This document shows, one piece after another, positions 23,460 to 33,376 of a DNA stretch of 64,000 nucleotides. The stretch's first letter is position 1; each line of letters opens with the position of its first letter. Under the pieces are notes generated by a model. It ran no database searches. It saw only the letters and a list, made by a program, of their open reading frames with translations, and was not told the origin of the DNA. Origin of the DNA: Elephas maximus indicus (taxonomy: Eukaryota > Chordata > Mammalia > Proboscidea > Elephantidae); assembly GCF_024166365.1 (NCBI RefSeq), contig NC_064825.1, forward strand, positions 104,918,480 through 104,982,479, given 5' to 3'. The position numbers and the translations under genes were made by a program.

Positions 23460-24390
23460 TGTGTGCTTGTGTTCAGAAAATTGTGTTTTTCAAAGATTTT
23501 GTCCGCTTCTCAGTTGGAAAAAATATTGGCATATATTTGTTTATAATATTCTTTTATTATCTTTTTAGAATATAAATAATCTGCAGTGACGGCCCATTTT
23601 TCTTTACCAAATCTGACAGCTTGTTTTCCTTTTTTAAAAAAAAATTCATTTTGCTAAACACTTATCCACTTTATTGGTCTTGTCAAAAACCAACTCCTAG
23701 CTTTACGTATATTTTTTTCTATTTTTAAATTAATTTTTATGTTAAAGGTTTCTCTTTTATATTTACTGTTTCCATTCTGCAATATTCTGCAAGTTTATCT
23801 TGCTCTTTCTTTTCTAGCTTCTTGAGATGGAAGTTAGTTCATTTTTAAATAATCTTTCCTATTTTCTAATATTTGCAGTTAAAGCTGTATGTTTCTCTCT
23901 AAGCACTATTTAAGCTGCACCAAATAAATTTTTGTATTTTTTTATTCTGTTACTTTTCAAAATATATTCTGATTTCCATTGCGATTTCTTCTTTGATCCA
24001 TAGCTTATTAAGAACTGTGTAGCTAAATTTGGGAATAATTGGGGAGTGTATAGTTCTTTTTTAAATCAAATTTCTAGTTGAATGTTATTAACATCAGACA
24101 TATTTCTGTATAAACCAAACCAAAACCAAACTCAGTGCTGTCGAGGCGATTCCGACTCTTAGCAACCCTATAGGACAGAGTAAAACTGCCCCATAGAGTT
24201 TCCAAGGAGCGCCTGGCAGATTTGAACTGCCGACTCTGGTTAGTAGCGGTAGCACTTAACAAGTGCCCCACCAGGGTTTCCCTACTTCTGTATAAGTCGT
24301 CTGAAATGTATTGCAGCTTACTTTGTTCTAGAATATTGTCTATTTTGGTGAATGTTCCATGAAGACTTTGTGATAAGTAGAATAGTCCCA
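23460..24390 (-). mobile_element. Ancient LINE-1 ORF2 remnant, antisense
   Basis: Very eroded antisense L1, endonuclease side: 'tcttgtcaaaaaccaactcct', 'atttcttctttgatccatagcttattaag' and 'tattttggtgaatgttcca' (shortened) match the reversed ORF2 of many mammalian L1s. The same remnant is at 48480-49340. A SINE interrupts it at 24113. Confidence 0.75.
24113..24284 (-). mobile_element. AfroSINE, minus strand, unit 1 only
   Basis: Well preserved reverse AfroSINE ('cagtgctgtcgaggcgattcc', shortened; 'caccagggtttcc' at its 5' end), target-site duplication about tttctgtata / cttctgtata. Absent at the matching place in unit 2 (about 49240). Confidence 0.93.
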
Positions 24391-25159
24391 CATATTCTTC
24401 CTCTTCTTTTGCCACACCATCACCTTACTTTTGTCTTTATTGGTTTAATATAGAGCTTTAGATTCAGATGATCATTACCCAGCATTTTTTTCTACAAAGT
24501 ATAACTTCTCCTTTTAGAGCTATTGTAGGAATTTTGCATTCAGCTTTATACCCAGATTTAATGTTAAGAGATAATTGTATACATATTCTTCTTGCAGTAT
24601 AAGTTGTAGTGATTTTTTTGTCATTTCCTTAAAATGAATTCCGAAATGAAATTTATGTCTACACTTATATTCCAATCTAAAAATATTTATTTCTAGAAAT
24701 TTCTTCACAACGATATATAGGAAATTGTCAATTTAAGCACACTTTCATGGACATTGGCTAATAAAATTGTATGAAATGTTAAAAAAAAATTAAGCTAGGT
24801 GTTTTGACTTGTAAATAGACACCATCATGTGATTTGTGACAATAGGGATTGATTACACAGGGAAATTAGATAGTGGGGGAACCATCCATGTATGTAACAA
24901 ATTTCATTGCTGTAAAGACTAAGCAGCCTGAAGGAGAACTAGGATGTGCCACAAAATCCTTCAGCATACATTCTCAAGTGTAATTAAGATGGTTTGGGGG
25001 CTGCTAGTAAAAAAGATCTAAAAGAACTGTGACATTAACAAGGTAGAGTTTTGATTTTCTGTCTATAAATGAAATACAGAGTAGGTTGACAGAATTTAGT
25101 CCCAAATGTGAATTGACATTGAATTCTCCTACTCAGCAATTATTAGCTCTTGACCTCCG
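24391..25159. other. Intergenic DNA
   Basis: AT-rich, aligned with 49.34-50.09 kb. No gene seen. Confidence 0.5.
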
Positions 25160-25555
25160 TGTTATTTCATTTTTTTTAATTTCTTTATTTTGGAGAAAGT
25201 ATATTGAGCCAAAGATACATTATTTTCACAATTTCTACATGTACATTTCAGTGACATTGGTTACATTCTTCAAATTCTGCTGCCCTTCTCGCTAGTTACT
25301 TTTTCCACATTATTCCACCACCATTATCTTAAACTAACTGCCGCCTAAGTTTCCCATCCAATTCTTTGAGTTGTTGTTTGTAAATTTAATCTCTCATAGA
25401 TCATTCTTTAAAAGCACACAATGCTCAAAGCAGAGGTAATTTACTAAATAAAATAATCTACTTTTTGGTCCAAAGAAGACTTCAGAGGATAGTTTTGGTT
25501 TAGGGTTTAAAGTTTAAAGATTATTTCAGGAAAAAAGTTTCTTGTGGTCACATAT
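25160..25555 (-). mobile_element. Probable old L1 3' UTR, antisense
   Basis: T-rich left end, then 'cagtgacattggttacat' and 'cattatcttaaactaac', which I recall from 3' ends of older L1s in placental genomes. Shared with 50095-50480. The family is by recollection and needs a repeat-library search. Confidence 0.4.
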
Positions 25556-25559
25556 ATAA

Positions 25560-25985
25560 GCTGAGTTTTTCTGCATCAGCAATGAACATGATGAAAAGGA
25601 AAAAAGAAAAAAAAATCTCTTTTACAATAGCATCTAAAAATAAAATTCCTAGGAATAATTTTAGCAGGGAAGTGAAAGGCTTGTACACAGAAAAATGGAA
25701 AAGAGTACTAAAAGAAAAAATTAAAGATGACTTAAGTATACAAAAGGACATTTTATGTTTGCAGTTTGGAAGACTCAATATTGTCAAGATGTCAATACTA
25801 CCTAAAGCAACTTAAAAATTCAAGGAAATCCCCCTCAAAATTCCAACAGCCTTCTTTACAGAAATGGAAAAATCAAATCCTAAATGTATATGGAACTTCC
25901 AAGGGCTCGTAATTGCCTAAGCAATCTTGAAAAGGAAGGACAGAATAGGAGGACTCTCACCTCCCAAACTCTTGACTTCCATTCT
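25560..25985 (+). mobile_element. L1 ORF2 fragment, plus strand
   Basis: Codes for an ORF2 C-terminal-side piece: KGLYTEKWKRVLKEKIK, then [15 protein letters not shown] at about 25767-25808, followed after a stop by the usual continuation ('ttccaacagccttctttaca', 'aattgcctaagcaatcttga'). The same piece is at 50500-50875. Confidence 0.85.
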
Positions 25986-26535
25986 TGTGGCATGATCATG
26001 ATCACTGGATGGCTGTTGGAGCTCAGGACAACTTGTATGAGATCTAGAAAAGCATTAAGGAGGAAGGATAAAAGGGAGCTTGGCTGAATCGTTTCACTTC
26101 CTGCTTGTCTCAATGACTTAACTTGTATAAAGGCCACCTTAATTTTCAAAGGATGCTGGGAAACTTAATTTTTTAAATCTGGAACTATTGTTTTCCCTGG
26201 AAATGCAAGTTTTAACACTTAGGCGAAGAGGGAGAAAATATAAAGAAGGCAACAAGAATGCTACAATTTCTACAAATTTTCTTTCTCTTTGCCCATTTCC
26301 AAGTGATGGAATTTCCTCCTCTCACAGGAACACAATTCCTTGAAATGTTGTGTTAAAAGAAACAGTTGGTAATGTTTTCCTCAGAAAGGGCTGTGTGATA
26401 AGATTTAGAATTCCTAGATTTTCAAGGTATTCCTTTAAATATTTAATACTTCTTTTTTTTCTTGTTCAAGACAGATTTTACCAATTTGCCTGTCTGAAGC
26501 TCTTTCTGTGACAAACTCAAGACTCTTACTGCTAG
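25986..26535. other. Intergenic DNA
   Basis: Aligned with 50.88-51.45 kb. No gene seen. Confidence 0.5.
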
Positions 26536-27141
26536 TGTGATATATTAGTTTCCTAGGGCTGCCATAACAAAATTCTGCATAGTAGGTGGCTTTAAACAAC
26601 AGAAAGTTACTCTTAGCTCTGGAGGCAGAGGTTCACCATCAGGGTGTCAGCTGTGTTGATTCCTTCTGATGCTTTGATGGAGATCTGTTCTACTCCTCTC
26701 TCCTACCTCCTAGTAGCTCCAGGAATTCCTGAGTTGCTACAGCAGCATCACATGGCAACCTTCATTTCTCTTTTTTTGTCTCTGTGTACCTTCTCTTTTG
26801 GAAACCCTGGTGGCATAATGGTTAAGTGCTACAAGTGCTAACCAAAGGGTTGGCAGTTCAAATCCACCAGGTGCTCCTTGGAAACTTTATGGGGCAGTTC
26901 TACTCTGTCCTATAGGGTCATTATGAATCAGAATTGACTCGACGGCAACGAGTGTGTGTGTGTGTGTGTACCTTCTCTTTTATAAGAGCACCAGATTGAC
27001 CCATCCTGTTCCAATAAAATCTCATATTAACCTAACTGGTAACATCTTCACAGACACTATTTACAAACAAAGTAACATTCACAAGTGTACGGGTTTGAAC
27101 TTCAGCATATATTTTTGAGGGACACAATTCCATCCAATACA
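26536..27141 (-). mobile_element. Solo LTR fossil, MaLR (MLT1/MST-like), antisense
   Basis: Reversed MaLR-type LTR from 'tattagtttcctagggctgc' to 'ggacacaattccatccaata'. No internal region beside it, so a solo LTR. Strongly eroded and shared with 51453-51878, so far older than the duplication; MaLR LTRs of this kind date from early placental mammals. An AfroSINE is inserted in it. Confidence 0.8.
26800..26966 (+). mobile_element. AfroSINE, plus strand, inside the LTR, unit 1 only
   Basis: Starts 'ggaaaccctggtggcataat', ends 'gactcgacggcaacg' followed by a short (TG)n. Perfect target-site duplication tgtaccttctctttt (26785-26799, 26967-26981). Unit 2 has the LTR without it. Confidence 0.95.
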
Positions 27142-29840
27142 GGTGAGAACCCTTCTTTATATGCATTTGAATTAAGCTTTCAATGACTTGTTCTAAAATC
27201 AACTTTCTCGGTCCAGTGGGAGTAAGTTCAGATGTCATCTGCAAAGGTAAAACTTACACTGTCAAAAGTTTTGCCTATTTTGAAGGTCATGATTTAAAAA
27301 AAGAGAATTTTTACATATTCAAATTCTTCCCAATCTGGACTCTTCTGTTTGGTTAATTTGACCTCAGATTATGTTTTTGTGACTTTTCTCTCCTGAGCAC
27401 CTGGTCCTGTAAATCCTGTTCTATGTGGATGATTATTCTTGTAGCATCTCTGGAGATGTAGAACCTACTCTCAGAATTATTATAAAGTCCCAGTGAGTTT
27501 AATGATGGAAGTGTCACCCTTTGAGATGCATCAATTAAATGACTCAACAATATTTTTTGTAGTTCAAATGTAAATAAAATGTCCAAAGACTCTTACCTTA
27601 CCAGAGAGAATGCTCATTATGTGAGTATTTACGTGTCTGGCTTTTTCAGGAACTGTAACGTTGAACTCAAAGCATAACAAAATATGAAAATGAAATGATT
27701 CTCCATCCTTCAGGCAAACCAAAGGTTAACTGTGTTTTAAGAAGTCAGGCCAGTATAACAGATTGAGAATCAAAATTTTGTAAAGGCTATCTCACTTCTA
27801 AACCACAAAATTCAAAATATTTTTCTAAACTATTCACAATTCTCTCCCACAGAATTTACTTTTTATTTTTTTTTAACCTCATACTACCTATTGAATATTT
27901 GATTTTTAAGGACAAATTATGCCAGCATTGGGGTTTTCAACTCTCTTTGCTTATAACGAAAAATCATTTCTTTTGGTAAGAGGATATTTTTGATATTTGT
28001 ATTAAAATTTCCAATTATTTAAAAGGGAACAATTTTACAAAAGAATGAGACGAAACAGACCTCCTGAAGCATGGAAAATGTTAGTCACAGAGAAACACTT
28101 CTCGTTCAGGTGCTGGTAGATGTACTGTCTTACTGTCTGTGTTCACAGAGATGGCATGAGTGTATGAGGCTGTTACCTTTTGGGACAAGGGAGAAGGCAG
28201 CACAATGCAGAACTTGGACTGAATGACTGTTTCATTATGCAGGTAACCCAGGAAGTGTTTGTACACATAAGAGTCTTCATTAGGGTTTATATTATGCAAG
28301 GGTACATTGGTACTGTGATTTGGAAAGTCATAGTCTTTTAAAAGTTCTCCTGAGTGATTCTGATAATAAGCCATGTTAGAGAACCTTTGTGGTAGATAAA
28401 AATATGGGGATTGACTTAAATCTGTAATACCTGTTTGGGTATGTTCATAGCATAAAGATCTAGAGTACATCTACCTCTTGTAACATCACTATTCTTAGAA
28501 ACCAATTTCAAGGGTAAGTATTTTGGGGATATTTTAATGGACAGAGATTTGTAAATCTTACATAGGATCAATGGAAGTGTTCTGTAGGCATTGTTTGTTA
28601 ATCTGCTAGTGACTAGAGAATGATGTAAATCTGTAAACCTTGAATGAGTGACTTTCAAAGACCTAAGATGATACTTATGCAAGTGGCTTATTACTTTAAT
28701 TCATAGGAGTGATAGTTTGGGTAAGAAGAGGACTGAAATTGATCAGTAGACTTAGCAAATAGAAGGGGTTTTTATAGAGAAGAACAGAGAATTGGGTTAT
28801 TTGCTTGAAATAGATGTGGAGTAGAAGGGTTAATTATTTAAACAATGGAGTTACTATACTGTATAAATATAGAGAGAAAAATTGTTAATGTAGGAAATGG
28901 AGGAGACAATTACAGGAGGACTATTTTAAGAATGATAAAGAGATGGGATCTAGTACACACACAGAGGGTTTGGCCACAGAAACACAGAAAATCCACATAT
29001 TGTGAATAGCAGGTCCAGCAGAATTATGACCTCTGATATTGAAGTGAATGTCAGTAGGGATTTCAAGAGTAACTGGATATCATTACTGGGTTTATTTGAA
29101 GAGAGAGCAAGGTTGGTTAATATTGATAATATTTATGATACAATTTGTGTGTGTGTTTGTGTGTGTGTGCTGTCTTCTTTTTCCCTTGGAATCTTCTCTC
29201 ATCTTTTTTCATTCCTGTACACACATCATCAGCAAAAAAGTAAATTGTTTAAAACAAAAATTTTATCTTTGCAGGTTTTCTTCATGCTCCTATAATTATT
29301 TTTATTTTGTTTTTTAATAATATTATACATAGTTTTCTGATTATTTCTTTGTTGCTCAACTGTACCTTACCACTATTGATTTTTGAAATTGTGAAATATT
29401 TCCATTGGGGATTTCAGTTATTAGTTAAAAAGATTCTGTCATTCCTAGAATGTAGAAAAAAAAATTCTCATTACTAACATGAAAGTAAATATTAAGTAAA
29501 TCTTCCTTTATTTTTGTATTAAAATTTATTCTATTTATATTTTATTTTTAGAAATAGTATTTGGTTTTTGTTGGATTAACTATATATACATAACTTATTT
29601 GATACCAGATGTGGCAAGTTAATGTGGTAACCCCATTTATTTCGTAATTTTCCCTTTTCCCATATGTTTCTAAGGATACGTTTGTCTTTATTTGGTAAGA
29701 TCACTGAAGTTATGACCATATTTTAATCAATGTTATATTCTCAATATATTGTACAGGGCTGAAACATAATAAATCATAATGTCTATTTGTTGAACGAATA
29801 CACGAATTATCTGGAGATTTCATGAAGTCACTAGTCATCA
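27142..29840. other. Intergenic DNA upstream of A2
   Basis: Runs from unit 1 into unit 2 with no unique spacer. 27.14-27.94 kb aligns with 51.88-52.69 kb, and 27.94 kb onward aligns with the window start and 52.69 kb. Open frames on the minus strand (28081-28470, 28416-28682) are not kept in the other units. Confidence 0.55.
29146..29169. repeat. (TG)n microsatellite upstream of A2
   Basis: TG tract with one TTT interruption, about 730 bp before the A2 start, matching 1126 and 53872. Confidence 0.9.
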
Positions 29841-29856
29841 TTATATTTACAGGTAA
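29840..29856 (+). other. Candidate 3' splice site, A2
   Basis: attatatttacag|gtaa, AG at 29851-29852, 45 bp before the A2 start, as in A1. Confidence 0.45.
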
Positions 29857-29897
29857 ATTGGTTCTAAACTCTGAAATAAGAACACACAGAAGAACAT

Positions 29898-30836
29898 ATG
29901 GAACAAAGGAACAATGTGACTGAGTTTGTCCTCTTGGGACTCACTCAGAGTCTCCAGGGTCAGAAAATATTATTTTTTGTGTTCTTACTCATCTATATTG
30001 TGACAGTGGTGGGCGACCTACTTATTGGCATGACTGTGGTGGTCAGCCCAACACTGGATGCCCCAATGTACTTCTTTCTTGGCTACTTATCATTTGTGGA
30101 AAGAAAAAAAAATTTTTGTAGATGCTGTTTATTCTACTACAGTTACCCCATATATGATTGTAGACTTACTGTATGAGAAGAAAACCATCTATTTCCAAGC
30201 TTGCCTGACCCAGCTTTTTGAAGAACACTTATCTGGTGGTTCTGAGGTTTTACTTCTGGTGGTCATGGCCTATGACCGCTACGTGGCTATCTGCAAACCC
30301 CTGTATTATATGATGATTATGAACCAAAGGGTACGTGTTCTGCTGCTGATGGTGACCTGGGTTGGAGGTTTTGTGCATGCTATACTTTATCTTCTCTTTG
30401 TTTACAACCTTCCCTTCTGTGGTCCCAATGTCATTGACCACTTTTACTGTGACATGTACCCCTTATTAAAACAAGCCTGCACTGACACCTATGTCATTGG
30501 TCTCACTGTGGTTGCCAATGATGGGGCAATATGTATAGTCATTTTTATGGTGTTACTCATCTCCTATGGAGTCTTTCTATACTCCCGAGGAACCTTAGTC
30601 AGGAAGGGAGGCACAAAGCCTTATCCACCTGCGGCTCCCATATCACTGTGGTAATCCTCTTCTTTGTCCCTTGTATTTTTATGTATGTGAAACCTCCTTC
30701 CACTTTACCCATTGATAAATTCTTGAGTGTGTTTTGCACTGTTTTCACCCCTATGCTGAATCCCTTAATCTATACTCTGAGAAATGCAGAGATGAAAAAC
30801 GCCATGAAGGAGCTTTGGACCAGAAAAAGAAAATGA
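29898..30836 (+). pseudogene. Olfactory receptor A2, OR4A-like, pseudogene
   Basis: Closest in type to A1. It starts normally (NVTEF, then GD in place of GN at 39-40) and is broken at codon 67, where 22 bp are added between 'tcattt' and 'gatgctg' (around 30096-30120), including AAAG(A)9(T)5. That shifts the frame: the first frame stops at 30176, while the homologous sequence continues in the next frame ([10 protein letters not shown] is readable there). A missing base near 30585 ('tcccgagg' against 'tccctgagg' in A1) returns the sequence to the first frame, so the tail KALSTC to TRKRK at 30836 is readable again. About 155 codons lie out of frame. The insert may be flanked by a short repeat (ttgtgga / ttgtaga). 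No working receptor is expected. Confidence 0.92.
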
Positions 30837-30865
30837 AGTTGTAAACAAGTGCATCAACTATTTTC

Positions 30866-30871
30866 AATAAA
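30866..30871 (+). promoter_or_regulatory. Poly(A) signal AATAAA after A2
   Basis: Same position relative to the stop as in A1 and A3. Confidence 0.35.
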
Positions 30872-30920
30872 GAACTGTTGCTTCCAGGAAAATGAAACAC
30901 TGAAATCCACTGCCATCCAG

Positions 30921-30957
30921 TCAATTCCAGGGTTTTTTTTTTTTTTCAATTCCAGGG
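30921..30957. mobile_element. Bare poly(T) insertion with target-site duplication
   Basis: tcaattccaggg is repeated on both sides of a run of 13-14 T. A1 and A3 have one copy of the 12-mer (mutated) and no T run. This looks like an L1-driven insertion of little more than a poly(A) tail, minus strand. Confidence 0.75.
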
Positions 30958-31713
30958 AAGCTGCATGTAATTATTTAATTGCAGAAAATACTTCCTCACG
31001 TCATCTTGCTTGTGCATGATGAAGAACACTTATCAGGATACTTCCAATGATTAATTTTGTTGAAAATATGTTTATTTTTAAGATTTTCATTTCCAGGGAA
31101 AATATACATACTTTTTTTGGTGTAAAATGGTTCTGTTGAGTCTACTGATTTATATTCTATGTGATGACTTATGCTACAGCTAATGCCAGAAATTTAGTTG
31201 ATGGAAGATTCTCTCATGTCTCTTTTTTAAATAAATGTAATCCCTTTTCCACAATTAATAATGTTCATTGCTGATTTCAGAATAAAACATTTTGAAATAT
31301 GACAAAAAAAAATGTTTCACTCCACTCCATACAGAGATAGCTCATATTACCTTAGAAGTTTATATTTTTATTTTTGTATCTGCAAGATCTTTTAAATATG
31401 TACTTTTGCTTATATTGTTTAGCATGTTAAGGTTTGTAGAAAGAATTCTTCAGAATTCTAAATGAATCATAAGGAAGCTAAAAATACAAAAAAGAATGTG
31501 AATGAACAAGGCAGATAGGCAAAAAAATGACTCAACCTTGCTCTTCTTTTCCCAATTAGGAAATCATCTCCTCAAGTGGAACAGCTTTGTTTGGTGTTAT
31601 ATTTTCATAAAGATGATGCATTCATCTTCCAACATCTTTTAAATGCCTGATGAAGCCTTTCTTGTTTTTCAATATGACATCTCCTTCTTGCTCATAGTGT
31701 TTCATGATCTTCT
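30958..31713. other. Intergenic DNA after A2
   Basis: Aligned with 2.9-3.58 kb and 55.65-56.35 kb. No gene seen. Confidence 0.5.
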
Positions 31714-31724
31714 AAAAGATCCTA

Positions 31725-31886
31725 AATAAACAAAAAAAAAAGCTGTTGCCAATTTCAACTCATAGCGACTCTATAGAACAGAGTAGAATTGCCCCATAGG
31801 GTTTCCAAGGAGCACCTGGTGGGATCAAACTGCTGACCTTTTGGTTAACAGCAGTTTCTGTTAACCACTATGCCACCAGGGTTTCC
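31725..31886 (-). mobile_element. AfroSINE, minus strand, shared by units 2 and 3
   Basis: Reverse AfroSINE ending 'ccaccagggtttcc', target-site duplication aaaagatccta / aaaaggaccta (31714-31724, 31887-31897). The same insertion, truncated, is at 56366. Unit 1 has the empty site near 3585. Confidence 0.93.
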
Positions 31887-31897
31887 AAAAGGACCTA

Positions 31898-33224
31898 GAC
31901 CCTGCCTTTCACATGGAAAATTAGCAAAACCCATAACCAATGAACTTCAAATACACGGTCCAGAACTTGATACTGGATTATTTTGCATGATTTCATTGTG
32001 AAGAAAGATGCTGACCATTCAAGCTGTTTCCATTCTCATATCTCTTTCTACGGCAGTGCAGATTATTAAGCAATAAAGAGATTGGAATATGTTGTTTTAT
32101 TTGACAGAGGCCTCATTCATTGCGTCTTTGTGAACTTTTCTTTTTTGAATCAAGCTTAAAATATTATCAGCCACTGTTATAGTAGGAAAGTTGTGGTAAA
32201 AGACACTCATGGTCCCTGCCTCGCCTATTTAGTCTTATTTCATGAGGTCTAATGGTTATTTTTTTTTTTAATGAGATGGGGGGTTGAGTCCGTTTTACTG
32301 GTAAAGCACTCTGTATGCGTGACTTTGTATCCTGGTGTTTACCTCCAGTATTATTTCATGGCTATTTCTTGTACTATCTCAGCCCTTCCTAAGCATAACA
32401 CTATTTATCAAATAATATCAAACATTTGGTTGGTCTGAGTTAACATAAATAAATACTCTGCTTCTGGCTATTTAGTCAATTTTCAGATTTGTACAGTTAT
32501 ATCAAGTGATGAGATAAGAATTCTAGTTAATTGTCTGTTTATGTTCATTGATTTATAAGTTACCTGAAGGCAGAAAAGTTGATTAGTTTTGTGCTCTCTG
32601 TTTCTTGCACAATGTCTGGGATATGGAATTCACCCCCAGACTCTTTATAAATTATTTGCATTCTTGAATTCTCAATCTACTGGAGTCAGAATTTTTACTG
32701 AGGAATTTTGATGAACTTTTTGTATATTAAATATATGTACTACTTTTCTTTGATGTTTGCTATAAATGTTTACCATACCATGTTTTTCATATTTTAATTA
32801 TGGACATCTTTATATACAGATGTTATATTTAAGGATTCCTTTTGATTTCTTCATTTACAGATACTTGGAGAATTCCATTCCCTTTCATTGACTTTATACA
32901 ATTCAACCTTTTTTAATTTTTTTGTTTTGTAAATAACTTTTGAACTAATTCTGTTTTCAACCCATCTAGAATTTATCTTTATGTTTGGTGAAGGATATCT
33001 AAACCTATTTTCTCCAAATCTGTGAAATATTCTGCCAGCATAGTTTATGAATTATTTTCAGTACTAATTTTAAATTTCCTTTCTGATAATATGTCATTTT
33101 ATACATCTAAAAGGATTAATTTTTCTTCTTCTTTTTTTTTTTAGCTTATGTCTCTGCCACTAACACACACTATTTCAGTAATCACATATTTTTAATATTA
33201 TTTATACCCGGTCAAAGAAAAAAT
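31898..33224. other. Intergenic DNA
   Basis: Aligned with 3.6-4.89 kb of unit 1, deleted in unit 3. No gene seen. Confidence 0.5.
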
Positions 33225-33376
33225 AAACCAAATCTGTTGCCATTGAGTCTATTCTGACTCATAGCTACCCTATGGGAGAGAGTAGAACTGCCTCATAGGG
33301 CTTCCAAGGAGCAGCTGGTGGATTCGAAGTGCTGACTTTTTGGTTAGCAGCCAAGCTCTTTAACCACTGTGCCACA
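33225..33376 (-). mobile_element. AfroSINE, minus strand, shared with unit 1
   Basis: Same insertion as 4894-5048. Its place in unit 3 falls in the 1.6 kb deletion. Confidence 0.85.

Larger units (their letters stand above)
1..27940 (+). repeat. Tandem duplication unit 1 (OR A1 + OR B1)
   Basis: First of three head-to-tail copies of an OR pair segment. The window start aligns with about 27.94 kb and 52.69 kb: all three places carry a '(t)gatattt(g/c)tatta' stretch followed by 'cctgaagcatggaaa'-like sequence. The unit holds A1, then B1, then about 9 kb of old repeats. Additions found only here are a 6.1 kb L1 (7126-13209) and AfroSINEs at 16.0, 24.1 and 26.8 kb. It has lost about 2.55 kb relative to unit 2 near position 22767. 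The boundary is a matter of phase, because the true duplication breakpoints are not visible. Confidence 0.85.

Noticed and set aside
26536-27141. A complete provirus around the MaLR LTRs
   Set aside because: No internal region lies beside either LTR; both look like eroded solo LTR fossils shared by the duplicated units.
28081-28470. 129-codon minus-strand frame upstream of A2
   Set aside because: The aligned DNA before A1 and A3 does not keep it open, and no domain is recognisable.
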